In this document: in pieces, positions 16,534-26,124 of the stretch
How positions within the stretch are numbered: position 1 is the first letter of the stretch
Layout of the letters: each line of letters opens with the position of its first letter
Assembly (NCBI RefSeq): GCF_002954265.1
Contig: NZ_PPSL01000001.1
Location: 186,001 to 250,000, forward strand
Reading direction: 5' to 3'
Length of the DNA: 64,000 bases
DNA from: Flavipsychrobacter stenotrophus
GTDB lineage: Bacteria > Bacteroidota > Bacteroidia > Chitinophagales > Chitinophagaceae
Made by a program: the position numbers and the translations under genes
Notes under the pieces: generated by a model
What the model saw: only the letters and a program-made list of their open reading frames with translations
Databases searched by the model: none
What the model was told of the DNA's origin: nothing

Positions 16534-17826
16534 CTAGTTATTCTTAAAAAATTTCGCTGTAACCTCTACAGTTCTGTCAATATCAGCAGTGCTTAGTGCG
16601 GTACTTATGAACCATGTTTCGTAGGCTGATGGTGGTAAATATATCCCCTCATTCAGCATGGCATGGAAGTATTTATTGAACAGTGCATTATCTGCGCTGG
16701 CAGCATCTTTGAAGTTAGTTACAGGCTTGTCGCTGAAATGTACACTGATCATTGACCCCAACCTGTTGATAACATAGGGTGTGTTGGCCATTTTCAATGC
16801 CTCATCCAAACCTTTGTGCAGGTAGGCTGTTTTTTCTTCCAGTTGTGTGAATATAGACGGGTCATCCTTGAGTGCTTTTAGCATAGTGTAGCCGGCAATC
16901 ATTGCAATTGGGTTGCCGCTAAGTGTACCTGCCTGGTACACATTGCCAAGAGGAGCGATATGCTGCATGATCTCTTTCTTACCGCCAAATGCACCTACGG
17001 GCATACCACCACCTATTACCTTTCCGTAAGTGATCAGGTCTGCATTGATACCCAGTCTTTCCTGTGCACCACCTGCAGCCAGTCTGAAGCCAGTCATTAC
17101 TTCATCAAAGATCAATACAATACCTTCTTTGTCGCAGATAGCGCGGAGTGCCTCCATATATCCCGGTACCGGTGGAATACAACCCATATTACCCGCTACA
17201 GGCTCTATGATGATTGCCGCGATCTCTCCTTTATGTTGCGCCGCCAGTTGCTCTACAGCGGCAATGTCGTTATATGGCGCTGTAAGCGTATCCTGAGATA
17301 CACCAGTTGTTACGCCGGGTACTGTCTGTATGTTAAATGTAGCTACACCACTGCCTGCCTTTACCAAAAAAGCATCAGCATGACCGTGATAGCAGCCTTC
17401 GAACTTGATGAACTTGTTTCTGCCGGTATAACCTCTTGCAAGCCTTAGCGCACTCATACACGCTTCTGTTCCGCTGCTCACCATACGCACCAGGTCTACA
17501 TTTGGTGCCATGCTCTTGATGAGCTCTGCCATCTCTATTTCCAGTTCAGTAGGTGCACCGTAAGAAGTAGAGTCTGCTACTTTATTACGAATAGCATTGA
17601 CTACAGGCTCATAGGCATGCCCTAATATCATTGGTCCCCATGAGTTAATATAATCTATATACTGATTGCCATCGGCATCATACATGTATGCGCCTTTAGC
17701 ATTTTTCATAAACAGGGGAGTACCGCCTACGCTTTTGAATGCACGTACAGGCGAGTTTACGCCACCCGGTATGCTGAGTTGTGCGCGTTCAAAAAGTTCT
17801 TTGCTTTTGTTGGTTGTATATGACAT
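16534..17826 (-). CDS. hemL: Glutamate-1-semialdehyde 2,1-aminomutase
   Basis: 430 residues. The PLP enzyme converts glutamate-1-semialdehyde to 5-aminolevulinate, the second step of the C5 heme route. It shows [14 protein letters not shown] at the start, [26 protein letters not shown], and the PLP lysine in [19 protein letters not shown] (near 266). It is the last gene of the heme operon, 45 bp after hemB, and ends at a strong shared terminator. Confidence 0.97.
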   Translation of the reverse strand: MSYTTNKSKELFERAQLSIPGGVNSPVRAFKSVGGTPLFMKNAKGAYMYDADGNQYIDYINSWGPMILGHAYEPVVNAIRNKVADSTSYGAPTELEIEMAELIKSMAPNVDLVRMVSSGTEACMSALRLARGYTGRNKFIKFEGCYHGHADAFLVKAGSGVATFNIQTVPGVTTGVSQDTLTAPYNDIAAVEQLAAQHKGEIAAIIIEPVAGNMGCIPPVPGYMEALRAICDKEGIVLIFDEVMTGFRLAAGGAQERLGINADLITYGKVIGGGMPVGAFGGKKEIMQHIAPLGNVYQAGTLSGNPIAMIAGYTMLKALKDDPSIFTQLEEKTAYLHKGLDEALKMANTPYVINRLGSMISVHFSDKPVTNFKDAASADNALFNKYFHAMLNEGIYLPPSAYETWFISTALSTADIDRTVEVTAKFFKNN

Positions 17827-17871
17827 TGTGGAAAGTTAGTAGTTCAATCGAAAATTTAATAAGTGCCTTTA

Positions 17872-18849
17872 TTATCCATTTATCAGCTTTGCTGCATGCT
17901 TAGCATAATAAGTAGCAATAAGGTCTGCTCCGGCCCGCTTAATGCTGGTGAGTGATTCCATTACCGCTTTATTCTCATCCAGCCAGCCCATTTTGGCTGC
18001 GGCTTTGATCATAGCATATTCGCCACTTACATGATATGCGCTCACGGGTACTTCTACGCTATTTTTTACTTCGCGGATAATATCCAGGTAGGCCATAGCG
18101 GGTTTTACCATTACTATATCAGCACCTTCTTCCACGTCCATCAATGTTTCCTTAATAGCTTCACGGCGGTTAGCATAGTCCATCTGGTAGGTCTTTTTAT
18201 CACCAAATCCAGGTGCGCTATCCAGTGCATCGCGGAAAGGACCATAGAAGCAAGATGCGTACTTGGCGCTATATGCCATAATACCCGTTCTTGTAAGGTT
18301 GTTCACTTCCAGTGCTTCGCGGATGGCAATGATACGGCCATCCATCATATCGCTTGGTGCAACTATGTCGGCTCCTGCTTCTGCATGGCTCACGCTCATT
18401 AAAGCCAAAACTTCAACAGTAGGATCGTTCACTATTTCATTACCTTCTACAATGCCGTCGTGGCCGTAAGTAGAGAATGGATCCAATGCAACATCGGTCA
18501 TTACCACCATATCCGGGCAAGCATTCTTTATTGCTTTGATACTGCGTTGCATAAGCCCATCGGGGTTAAGCGCTTCAGTGCCTTTATTGTCTTTAAGTTC
18601 GTCTTTGCACTTAATAAACAGCAATACGCTTTTTATTCCCAGCGACCACAGTTCCTTTACTTCAACTACAGTTAGGTCAATACTCATCCTGAAGTACCCC
18701 TGCATAGACGATATCTCTTCTTTTATTCCAGAACCCTCTGTAATGAATAGAGGAGCAATAAAATCTGACGGCTTTATGATGGTCTCAGCAACCATAGCAC
18801 GTATAGCTGGTGACTGGCGTAGTATGCGGTTTCTTCTTATAAGGTGCAT
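17872..18849 (-). CDS. hemB: Delta-aminolevulinic acid dehydratase (porphobilinogen synthase)
   Basis: 325 residues. It joins two 5-aminolevulinates into porphobilinogen. The Schiff-base lysines are in AYSAKYASCFYGPFRDA and DIVMVKPAMAYLDII. At the metal site the sequence reads DVALDPFSTYGHDG, with Ala and Asp where zinc enzymes have Cys. This points to the Mg2+-dependent type, as in plants and Pseudomonas. It lies between hemF and hemL in the operon, 73 bp after hemF. Confidence 0.97.
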   Translation of the reverse strand: MHLIRRNRILRQSPAIRAMVAETIIKPSDFIAPLFITEGSGIKEEISSMQGYFRMSIDLTVVEVKELWSLGIKSVLLFIKCKDELKDNKGTEALNPDGLMQRSIKAIKNACPDMVVMTDVALDPFSTYGHDGIVEGNEIVNDPTVEVLALMSVSHAEAGADIVAPSDMMDGRIIAIREALEVNNLTRTGIMAYSAKYASCFYGPFRDALDSAPGFGDKKTYQMDYANRREAIKETLMDVEEGADIVMVKPAMAYLDIIREVKNSVEVPVSAYHVSGEYAMIKAAAKMGWLDENKAVMESLTSIKRAGADLIATYYAKHAAKLING

Positions 18850-18922
18850 TGTGTTGTGTTTTTTTCTTTTGCCTTTGTAAATGTCTGAACTTAATATTTA
18901 ACGTGTAGCGTTTCATTAACCT

Positions 18923-19831
18923 CTACACCCACTCCTTCGGCTTATAGTACTGCATCATCTCTTCTTCTCTGCTGCCCGGTTCCGGAGTATGATTATAGTA
19001 CCATCTTGCCCTTGGCGGCAGGCTCATTAATATACTCTCTGTTCGGCCATTGGTCTTTAAGCCAAACAAGGTGCCGCGATCATGGATAAGATTAAATTCA
19101 ACATAACGGCCTCTCCTTATCTCCTGCCAGAGTACCTCTTTTTCTGTATAGGGTATGTCTTTTCTTCTTTCAGCTATTGGTAAATATGCATCAAGAAATG
19201 CATTTCCATTGGCTTGTTGAAAGGAGAATAATGTGTTTTCATCGGTTTCTTCAGTGGGGCGCAGGTAGTCATAAAACACACCACCAATGCCACGCATCTC
19301 GTCGCCGCGATGTTTATTTACAAAGTACTCGTCGCAATGTTTTTTAAACTTCGGATATTTCTCGGTTCCAAACGGATCCATAGCGTCTCTGAGCGTTGTA
19401 TGGAAGTGCACAGCATCTTCTTCAAACAGGTAGTAAGGAGTAAGATCACTGCCTCCGCCAAACCAGCTATCCAATTTTTTGCCTTCTTTGTCGTATAGCT
19501 CAAAGTAGCGCCAGTTGGCATGTACAGTGGGTACAAACGGATTGAGCGGATGAATAACCAAAGACAAACCACAAGCAAAAAAATTGCTCTCAGGCACATT
19601 AAATGCCTGCTGCATTGCTGCCGGTAGTGCGCCATGAACAATTGAAGTATTTACGCCGCCCTTCTCAAATACATTACCATCAACTATCACGCGCGACTTG
19701 CCGCCACCACCTTCCGGTCTAACCCAGGCATCTTCTACAAATTTCGCTTTGCCATCAACACGCTCAAGTCCTGCGCAGATCTGATCTTGCAGGTTATGTA
19801 TGTATTTCGTGAATTGTTCTTTAATATCCAT
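18923..19831 (-). CDS. hemF: Oxygen-dependent coproporphyrinogen III oxidase
   Basis: 302 residues. It oxidatively decarboxylates coproporphyrinogen III to protoporphyrinogen IX using O2. Landmarks are RPEGGGGKSRVI, the stretch HPLNPFVPTVHANWRYFE, WFGGGSDLTPYY, and YVEFNLIHDRGTLFGLKTNGR. The presence of HemF without a nearby hemN suggests an aerobic lifestyle. It is the fifth gene of the heme operon, 35 bp after hemE. Confidence 0.97.
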   Translation of the reverse strand: MDIKEQFTKYIHNLQDQICAGLERVDGKAKFVEDAWVRPEGGGGKSRVIVDGNVFEKGGVNTSIVHGALPAAMQQAFNVPESNFFACGLSLVIHPLNPFVPTVHANWRYFELYDKEGKKLDSWFGGGSDLTPYYLFEEDAVHFHTTLRDAMDPFGTEKYPKFKKHCDEYFVNKHRGDEMRGIGGVFYDYLRPTEETDENTLFSFQQANGNAFLDAYLPIAERRKDIPYTEKEVLWQEIRRGRYVEFNLIHDRGTLFGLKTNGRTESILMSLPPRARWYYNHTPEPGSREEEMMQYYKPKEWV

Positions 19832-19866
19832 TTTGTTGAATGATCGCTTCCCCTTATAACTTACAA

Positions 19867-20895
19867 CTAACTCCCGTACTCCTTCACCGCATCTACAAAT
19901 GCTCTTGCATGATCCACCGGTATGTGAGGCATAATACCATGACCCAAATTAGCAATATAGTTTTTGGTGCCGAATGCATCTATCATTGCTTTTACTTCCT
20001 TCTTTATCTGTGGTATTGGTGCCAGCAGGTGAGATGGATCGAAGTTACCTTGAAGTGTTATGCCGTTGTTGGTCATCTTTCTGGCCATTTCCGGGCTCAC
20101 TGTCCAGTCTATACCTATACCTGCCGCGCTGCTTTTAGCCAGGTCGGGCAGTGCATACCAGCTACCCTTAGGGAAGAGGATCACTGGTGCATACTTGCTT
20201 ACTGCATCAGATATCTGTAACAGATAAGGTAATGCATATAGGTTGAAATCTGCAGGACTAAGGCAACCGGCCCAGCTGTCAAATACTTGTACAGTATCTG
20301 CTCCGGCCTTTGTCTGCGCTATCAGGTATCTTATAGTTACGTCTGTTATCTTTTGTAGTAAGGCATGAGCCAGTTCGGGCTGAGTAAGGCAAAACTGCTT
20401 TGCTTTATCCCATGTCTTGCTGCCCTTGCCCTCTACCATGTAGCAAAGTATGGTCCATGGTGCGCCTGCAAAGCCTATCAATGGTACGCGACCATTCAAT
20501 TCCTTTTTAGTAAGCGATAAAGCCCCCATTACATAACCCAATCTTTCTTCTACTTCGTCGGTGATAAGGGCATCAATATCTGCTTTGTTTTTGATCACAT
20601 CTGGTAATGATGGCCCCTTACCTTCTTCCATTAAAACGGTCATACCCATTGCTTGAGGTATCACCAATATGTCTGAAAATATAATGGCAGCGTCAACTCC
20701 CACCTGGTCTACCGGCTGCAAGGTGATCTCACAGGCCAATTCGGGTGTTTCAACGCGGGTAAAGAAGTCGTATTTATTACGCAGTTTTATATAGTCAGGC
20801 AAGTAGCGGCCGGCTTGTCTCATCATCCACACGGGTGGGCGGCTCACTTCTTCTCCTCTTAATGCTCTTAGTAACAGATCGTTTTGTAAATTCAC
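19867..20895 (-). CDS. hemE: Uroporphyrinogen decarboxylase
   Basis: 342 residues from a GTG start (20895); the N-terminus then aligns with the family ([20 protein letters not shown]). It removes four acetate carboxyls from uroporphyrinogen III to give coproporphyrinogen III. Family marks include [39 protein letters not shown] and [13 protein letters not shown]. No in-frame ATG is available near the start, so the unusual GTG seems real. It starts 15 bp after hemD. Confidence 0.96.
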   Translation of the reverse strand: MNLQNDLLLRALRGEEVSRPPVWMMRQAGRYLPDYIKLRNKYDFFTRVETPELACEITLQPVDQVGVDAAIIFSDILVIPQAMGMTVLMEEGKGPSLPDVIKNKADIDALITDEVEERLGYVMGALSLTKKELNGRVPLIGFAGAPWTILCYMVEGKGSKTWDKAKQFCLTQPELAHALLQKITDVTIRYLIAQTKAGADTVQVFDSWAGCLSPADFNLYALPYLLQISDAVSKYAPVILFPKGSWYALPDLAKSSAAGIGIDWTVSPEMARKMTNNGITLQGNFDPSHLLAPIPQIKKEVKAMIDAFGTKNYIANLGHGIMPHIPVDHARAFVDAVKEYGS

Positions 20896-20910
20896 TTGTA
20901 TGTGTGTTGT

Positions 20911-21624
20911 TTATTTTTGTTTGTTGTAAAAGTAGTTGATCGCCACATCCAGCAGTGCTTCTTTAGATGGGGTAGGGCATACTACTATTTCATTTTCTGT
21001 TTCTAGTTTTATTGCCGCCGCTGTAGTATTGCCAATTGCAAATAGCACAGTACCGGGGTTGGCAGTATTCATGCTGAAGTAGCTGCTTACACCGCTGGGG
21101 CTATAAAACAGAATTCCATTATGCTCTTTTTCTATAAATGTAGGTTGCTCTACTGTCTTGTAAACTACAATTTCGTTGGTAATAATACCCGATTTGAGTA
21201 GTATAGATGGCAGGGTATCCATTCGTTTGTCTCCGCAAAAGAAGATCACTTCGTTTACATCAGCAGTCTCTCTTATTTTTTGTGCCAGTTCATCAGAATC
21301 TTTAGCAGAGCCTACAATATATGACTCGTCGAAGTACTGTAATACGGCCTTCTTAGTGGCTTTCTCTATGCAAAATATATTCCAGTTGGGTCGTACAAAC
21401 GACGGGTGTTCACATACGGCAAAAACTGCACTAGCACTAGTAAATACTACAATAGCCTGCTGTGCATAAGCGCCTGTTATTTTTTCCCACACTTCCGTCT
21501 CGTCTGATACATCTATGACCTGTATGAATGCCTTTGTGTCCAGCACAATATTATTGTCCAGCGCCTTATTCAGCAATGGTTGCTCCAATGGCATCGTGCT
21601 CAGTATAGATATCTTATTGCTCAT
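20911..21624 (-). CDS. hemD: Uroporphyrinogen-III synthase
   Basis: 237 residues. The family is poorly conserved, so the call leans on position between hemC and hemE. The two-lobe pattern is visible: a first Rossmann-like lobe ending in VVFTSASAVFAV (near 60-70) and a second with EVIFFCGDKRMDTLPSIL and the C-terminal ILFYSPSGVSSYF. It cyclises hydroxymethylbilane to uroporphyrinogen III with inversion of ring D. Its start overlaps hemC by 11 nt, implying coupled translation. Confidence 0.88.
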   Translation of the reverse strand: MSNKISILSTMPLEQPLLNKALDNNIVLDTKAFIQVIDVSDETEVWEKITGAYAQQAIVVFTSASAVFAVCEHPSFVRPNWNIFCIEKATKKAVLQYFDESYIVGSAKDSDELAQKIRETADVNEVIFFCGDKRMDTLPSILLKSGIITNEIVVYKTVEQPTFIEKEHNGILFYSPSGVSSYFSMNTANPGTVLFAIGNTTAAAIKLETENEIVVCPTPSKEALLDVAINYFYNKQK

Positions 21625-22534
21625 TTCTTATTTCGTGTAGTATTGCTTTGCCTCCATTAGCCAATAGTTCTTCAGCAGCGTCAGTACCCAATGTTTCGTA
21701 CGCTTCAACCGCCGCCTTTTTGCTCACACTTACTTTTCTTACCCCGTCGGTACTGAGTATGTTGCCCTCAAATACAATTTCGTTGTTGATCACCTGTGCC
21801 AGCGCGCTGATCGGGGTAGCGCATCCGCCCATCAAAGCGCGCAGAAAATCCCGTTCTATTTTGGTGCACATTGCTGTGTTTACGTCATTGAGTGGAGCGC
21901 AGGCATCCAATGCGAATGTATCATCTGCCCTGCATGCTATTACTATTGCCCCTTGTGCCGGTGCAGGAAGCATCCAGTCAAGTTCTATAGCATTTGCCGG
22001 GCGCAGTCCAATACGTTCCAGACCTGCTGCGGCAAAAATTGCCCCATGCCAGTTGTTCTCATTCACCTTGCGCAGGCGCGTATTTACGTTGCCACGTAGG
22101 TTCTCCAGAACTGTTCCGGGGTATTTGTTAAGCCATTGCGCTTTGCGGCGTATGCTGCTGGTAGCTATTAGTTGATCAACGCTTGTATCATCCAGGAATG
22201 CGGTATCTGTCTTTGGTACCAACAGATCTTTGTATGAAGCCCTTGGCAATACTGCTGCCTGCACAATGCCTTTCGCCATTGCCGTAGGTACGTCTTTCAT
22301 GGAGTGTACCGCAATGTCGATTGAGCCTTTCAGCAGGGCAATGTCAAGTGCCTTGGTAAAAATACCTTGAACTCCTATCTCGTAGAGTGGTGTCTGCAGG
22401 TCTGTATCGCCTTCGCTTTTTATGAAAACAAGTTCTGTAGGAAAACCTCTGTCTTGTAGCCTGTTCTTTACATTGGTGGCTTGCCATACGGCCAGCTCGC
22501 TTTCGCGGGTGCCTATCTTTATTATCTTATCCAT
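21614..22534 (-). CDS. hemC: Hydroxymethylbilane synthase (porphobilinogen deaminase)
   Basis: 306 residues. It polymerises four porphobilinogens into hydroxymethylbilane on a dipyrromethane cofactor bound to the Cys in ALMGGCATPISAL (near 240). Other marks are KIGTRESELAVWQA, AVHSMKDVPT and SSIRRKAQ with NVNTRLRKV. It overlaps hemA by 8 nt and hemD by 11 nt, so three heme genes are likely translated in a coupled way. Confidence 0.96.
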   Translation of the reverse strand: MDKIIKIGTRESELAVWQATNVKNRLQDRGFPTELVFIKSEGDTDLQTPLYEIGVQGIFTKALDIALLKGSIDIAVHSMKDVPTAMAKGIVQAAVLPRASYKDLLVPKTDTAFLDDTSVDQLIATSSIRRKAQWLNKYPGTVLENLRGNVNTRLRKVNENNWHGAIFAAAGLERIGLRPANAIELDWMLPAPAQGAIVIACRADDTFALDACAPLNDVNTAMCTKIERDFLRALMGGCATPISALAQVINNEIVFEGNILSTDGVRKVSVSKKAAVEAYETLGTDAAEELLANGGKAILHEIRNEQ

Positions 22535-23756
22535 GATGGGCTATAAAATCATTGATGGCTTCTATGTAGTGACAACCTGCAGCATTGTTGCGGCGCATCT
22601 TGGTGGCCATTACATTGATCACGCTTTGAATGGTCTCTTCTTTGGTCAGGGTTTCTTTTGCCGGCTGTGTCATCAGCAGTGCTGCGTCTATCTGTATGGC
22701 TTTCAGTTTATCCTTTACCTCTTTCAGTACAGGCACATTCTTTCGCATCTGATGCCATTCTTTAAACTCCGTAATGTGCTCCTGTATAATGGCCAGCGCC
22801 TTAGGTACTTCTGCTCTTCTGTTTTCGAGTGTCTCGTCTTTTATCTTAGAAAGCACGTCTACATTCACAACGGTAATGCCGTCCAGCAATTCAGATCCGT
22901 TTTCCACATTGCAAGGCACTGAAAGGTCTATTACCAACTTCTTACCTGTGTTGGCAAGATGCTCCTTAAGTATGATTGGTTCGCTGGCATTTGTAGAAAC
23001 AATGATTATCTCAGCATCGCTAAGTTCAGCATTGAGATTTTCTATTGGTGCTGATTCCAATTTAAGATCAGCTGCCAGGTTGGCGGCAGTATCAAAGGTC
23101 CTATTGATGAGGGTAATGTTATGTGTGCCCAGGTAATGTATGAGATTAAGGCAGGTGCTTCTGCCTATCTTGCCGGTACCCAATAATACTATTTTCTTTT
23201 TCTTTATCTCTAGTACGTGCTGCTTGATATACTGTATAGCCGCAAAAGATACAGAAACAGTACCGCCACTAAGCGATGTATTTGTCTTCACCGCCTTAGA
23301 CGATTGTAAAACACAATTCACCAGTCGCTCCATAAATGCACCTACAAAACCTTTTGCTTTAGCTTGTTTAACAGCAATTTTTATTTGCCCAAGTATTTCG
23401 TAGTCGCCTAGTATCTGTGAGTCCAGTCCTGCCGCTACCTGAAACAGGTGTTCAATGGCCGGTGTGCCATTTTTCAGATAGGCAATTTCATTAAATGTTT
23501 TCCTGTCGCCTTCGCAGACGCTCAACAGTAATTCTGCGAGCTGGTCCGAATTATTGGCAATGCCATATATTTCAGTACGGTTGCACGTAGATAGTATAAA
23601 TAATTCTTTTAATCCGTATTCGGGTGCTTTTTCAAGCAGGGTGGCGTATTGGTCGTTGTTAATAGCAAAAGACCCACGTACGCTCGCATCAGTTTTCTTG
23701 TAGTTTATTCCTACAACCCAAAAGCCTTGAATATTGTGTGTGTCTCCGGTTAGCAT
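22527..23756 (-). CDS. hemA: Glutamyl-tRNA reductase
   Basis: 409 residues. It reduces Glu-tRNA(Glu) to glutamate-1-semialdehyde with NADPH and is the entry and usual control point of the C5 route. The catalytic Cys is in LSTCNRTEIYG (near 58), the NADPH fold has VLLGTGKIGRST, and the C-terminal dimerisation helix follows (KEVKDKLKAIQIDAALLM). It is the first gene of the heme operon. Confidence 0.96.
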   Translation of the reverse strand: MLTGDTHNIQGFWVVGINYKKTDASVRGSFAINNDQYATLLEKAPEYGLKELFILSTCNRTEIYGIANNSDQLAELLLSVCEGDRKTFNEIAYLKNGTPAIEHLFQVAAGLDSQILGDYEILGQIKIAVKQAKAKGFVGAFMERLVNCVLQSSKAVKTNTSLSGGTVSVSFAAIQYIKQHVLEIKKKKIVLLGTGKIGRSTCLNLIHYLGTHNITLINRTFDTAANLAADLKLESAPIENLNAELSDAEIIIVSTNASEPIILKEHLANTGKKLVIDLSVPCNVENGSELLDGITVVNVDVLSKIKDETLENRRAEVPKALAIIQEHITEFKEWHQMRKNVPVLKEVKDKLKAIQIDAALLMTQPAKETLTKEETIQSVINVMATKMRRNNAAGCHYIEAINDFIAHHG

Positions 23757-23780
23757 TTAATTCATTCAGAATCTCCGTCG

Positions 23781-23788
23781 CAAAGGTA
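23781..23788 (-). promoter_or_regulatory. Probable -7 box of the heme operon
   Basis: On the minus strand TACCTTTG (TAnnTTTG consensus) lies 24 bp before the hemA ATG, giving a leader of about 20 nt. I see no good TTG at the usual -33 distance, so the promoter may be weak or depend on an activator. The rest of the 23757-24043 gap holds only this and the terminator at 23951-23977. Confidence 0.45.
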
Positions 23789-23950
23789 CTTTCTCCGTCG
23801 GCTTTAGGCTATTTTACGTGTCATGTATGCGTCATTTTAAACCCTGACAAAGATCATTTTTGGGGATGACCACCGTTTCTTTTCCTCGTATGGTGGTAAT
23901 TGTTCAATCAAATCCGACACTTTGGCGACACATTTCATAGGATTAAATGT

Positions 23951-23977
23951 AAGAAGCCCTCATCTAGAGGGCTTCTT
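23951..23977. terminator. Hairpin terminator between frnE-like gene and hemA
   Basis: AAGAAGCCCTC (23951-23961) pairs with GAGGGCTTCTT (23967-23977) with a 5-nt loop and continues as TTTAA. It lies 67 bp past the end of the DsbA-like gene on the minus strand and is symmetric enough to work either way. Confidence 0.75.
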
Positions 23978-24043
23978 TTAATGTCAGATCGTACTATGAA
24001 GGCTCTGAACAAGAGCTAGTAATTTATCCCAATATCGAAAATA

Positions 24044-24742
24044 TTACTCACATCCATCAGGTGTGCAAACCGCACCATCGATCGACGTCATTTGCTTATT
24101 TTCCTGTTCCAGTTCATTCCATGTAGTCGTCAGTGCCTGTAGAAAAGCCTCACTTGGCTGGGCTCCGGATACTGCATATTTTCTACCTAGTACAAAGAAC
24201 GGAACACCTCTTACCCCTACCAGCTGTGCTTCATAGATATCCTGTTCCACATCCTCGGCATAATCGTTTCCGGCAAGCATAGTGGTAACTTCTGCTTTGT
24301 CTAGCCCCATTTCCACGCCTATTTCGGTAAGGATGGCATGGTCGGCAGTATTCTTTCCTTCAGTGAAGTATGCGGCAAAAATCCGTTCTTCAACAGCATC
24401 TTGCACACCACGCTTCTTTGCAAGGTGCGACAACCTGTGCGCATCAAATGAATTGGCCACAACCGCCTTGTCGAGGTGGTAGGTAAGTCCCGATTCTTTT
24501 GCCATTTCCGTCACATAGTCGTTCATTTCTTTTGCCTTCTGTAGCGTCCAGCCCTTTGCTTCAGCAAGGTACTGATTGATATTTTTGCCTGCTTCGGTCT
24601 TCATGTCAGGGTTCAGCTGAAAGCTCTTCCAGGTGATCTCCACTTTATCTTTATGAGGAAACTGCTCCAGTGCCGCTTCCATTTTCCGCTTGCCTATATA
24701 GCAAAACGGGCACATCACATCACTCCATATCTCAACTTGCAT
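24044..24742 (-). CDS. DsbA-family dithiol oxidoreductase, FrnE-like
   Basis: 232 residues without a signal peptide, so it is probably cytoplasmic. SDVMCPFCYIGKRKME carries the CPFC redox pair (near 11-14), and the cis-Pro loop is in VRGVPFFVLGRKYAVSGAQP near 175-195. A C-terminal extension (GAVCTPDGCE) adds a second CxxxxC pair, as in FrnE proteins linked to oxidative-stress tolerance. It stands alone between the heme operon and yceI. The direct substrate is unknown. Confidence 0.85.
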   Translation of the reverse strand: MQVEIWSDVMCPFCYIGKRKMEAALEQFPHKDKVEITWKSFQLNPDMKTEAGKNINQYLAEAKGWTLQKAKEMNDYVTEMAKESGLTYHLDKAVVANSFDAHRLSHLAKKRGVQDAVEERIFAAYFTEGKNTADHAILTEIGVEMGLDKAEVTTMLAGNDYAEDVEQDIYEAQLVGVRGVPFFVLGRKYAVSGAQPSEAFLQALTTTWNELEQENKQMTSIDGAVCTPDGCE

Positions 24743-24857
24743 ATGCTTTTTTTATACTGTAAATATAATCTGTTTTCAGTTCGGTGAGGTTTAAACGAAT
24801 CAAAGCCGCCTGGGGAGCAGCTTTGATCGAATTTGTTATCTTTCGCTATTACCCATT

Positions 24858-25439
24858 TTAGCCCTTTGCAAACTCAGTATTTGCTACTATTTCTACTTCG
24901 TCGCTCAGCATTGATGAAGGAGTGCCGGCAGATATACCGAAGTCAGTACGCTTGATCTTACCTGTGATCTTGAATCCTGCTACAGTTTTCTTACTCATAG
25001 GGTTAGTACCCATTCTGCTTACTGCTGTCAGTTCTACCGGTTTAGTAACGCCATGTAGGGTCAGCATACCTTTTACTGTATACTTGCCATTAACTGCTTT
25101 TTTAAATGATGTACTCTTGTACGTCATAGTTGGGTATTTGGCTACGTCAAAGAAATCTGCACCTCTAAGGTGTTCATCACGCTTTTCATTTTCTGTATTT
25201 ACAGAGTTCATGTCCGCACTCATATTCACTACTGCATCAGAAAAATCTTCTTTGGTAGAGGTAATGGTTGCATCAAATGATTTGAATGATCCTTCCACAT
25301 CACTTACCATAAGGTGGGTAATAGTAAAACCCAGTTTCGCATGAGACTTGTCTACACTCCAGGTAGTAGCATCAGTTGTTTTGAAGGAGAATAACAGGGC
25401 AGATAAAGCCGTTGCGCAGATCAATGTTCCTTTTTTCAT
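24858..25439 (-). CDS. YceI-family periplasmic lipid-binding protein
   Basis: 193 residues. A signal peptide (MKKGTLICATALSALLFSFKTTDA) is followed by a YceI beta-barrel: WSVDKSHAKLGFTITHLMVSDVEGSFKSF at the start, then EKRDEHLRGADFFDVAKYPTM, MLTLHGVTKPVEL and KRTDFGISAG. The family binds isoprenoid quinone-like lipids in a lipocalin-like fold. It is divergent from the hxlR gene across a palindromic operator, so HxlR probably controls it. Confidence 0.92.
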   Translation of the reverse strand: MKKGTLICATALSALLFSFKTTDATTWSVDKSHAKLGFTITHLMVSDVEGSFKSFDATITSTKEDFSDAVVNMSADMNSVNTENEKRDEHLRGADFFDVAKYPTMTYKSTSFKKAVNGKYTVKGMLTLHGVTKPVELTAVSRMGTNPMSKKTVAGFKITGKIKRTDFGISAGTPSSMLSDEVEIVANTEFAKG

Positions 25440-25462
25440 GTTGTTTTGTTTGTTTTGAAGTG

Positions 25463-25470
25463 CAAACCTA
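25463..25470 (-). promoter_or_regulatory. Probable -7 box for yceI
   Basis: TAGGTTTG on the minus strand (TAnnTTTG) lies about 24 bp before the yceI ATG. A TTG lies 15 bp upstream, a little closer than usual. The core of the hxlR operator is 45 bp further up. Confidence 0.4.
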
Positions 25471-25477
25471 AGTACAT

Positions 25478-25508
25478 TTGCTATACAATAGTAAGTGCTT
25501 TACTTTTG
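25478..25508 (+). promoter_or_regulatory. Promoter of the HxlR-family regulator
   Basis: TTG at 25478-25480, a 20-bp spacer and TACTTTTG at 25501-25508 fit the Bacteroidota consensus. Transcription would start around 25513, at the edge of the palindrome 25515-25532, so the regulator should repress itself. Confidence 0.65.
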
Positions 25509-25514
25509 TATAGC

Positions 25515-25532
25515 ACTATACTCGAGTATAGT
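25515..25532. promoter_or_regulatory. 18-bp perfect palindrome, likely HxlR operator
   Basis: ACTATACTCGAGTATAGT reads identically on both strands. Half-copies (CTATACAATAG and TGTATAG) occur 15-40 bp to the left. It lies between the divergent yceI and hxlR genes, directly downstream of the hxlR -7 box, a typical place for an autoregulatory winged-helix dimer. Confidence 0.7.
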
Positions 25533-25547
25533 TAAATACCGACATCA

Positions 25548-25928
25548 ATGGCAAAAACAGAACATAAAGAGTGCAAACCAAGCGAGTGTCTTGAAATGAT
25601 ACTGCCGGTGCGCGATGCGCTGGACATTCTAAGTGGTAAATGGAAACTGCCTATCATTATTTCATTGTCATTCGGAAATAAGCGGTTCAGCCAGATGGCT
25701 AATGAGATACCTAATATTACCGACCGTATGCTCTCAAAGGAGTTGCGCGACCTGGAAATGAATAAGTTGGTGAAGCGAACGGTCTATAATTCGGTGCCTG
25801 TTGTAGTAGAGTATTCTATGACCGAATATGGTAAGTCTTTAGACAGGGTCATCAATGAACTTCGGGTATGGGGTAAGGCCCACCGACAGGTGATACACAG
25901 CCAGGCAAAAGAAGAAGTAGAAAACTGA
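25548..25928 (+). CDS. HxlR-family transcriptional regulator
   Basis: 126 residues, a winged helix with the family pattern LDILSGKWKLPIIISLSFGNKRFSQMANEIPNITDRMLSKELRDLEMNKLVKR. The conserved effector Cys-containing N-terminus is present (KECKPSECLEMILPV, with two Cys), so it may sense thiol or electrophile stress. The target is probably the divergent yceI gene and itself through the palindrome at 25515-25532. Confidence 0.92.
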   Translation: MAKTEHKECKPSECLEMILPVRDALDILSGKWKLPIIISLSFGNKRFSQMANEIPNITDRMLSKELRDLEMNKLVKRTVYNSVPVVVEYSMTEYGKSLDRVINELRVWGKAHRQVIHSQAKEEVEN

Positions 25929-26124
25929 TTCTGGTAGAGATAATGTATTTAGGATGAATAGATTACAGGGTCGGTGTTTTTACTTTTAAGTTTTCTCATT
26001 TTCCTTTTTCTGTCATTATCTCGTCATTACTAACATTCATTTTTCCATCCGTTCAATATTTGCGTTTCTTTGCAGCATAATTGCAGATATCGTTTTGCAA
26101 TACTCGTTAAACAGTAATTAAACC

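Noticed and set aside
12755-23403. Long open frames on the plus strand over the SurA, heme and related genes
   Set aside because: They mirror conserved minus-strand enzymes whose motifs are certain. Their own translations show no domains.
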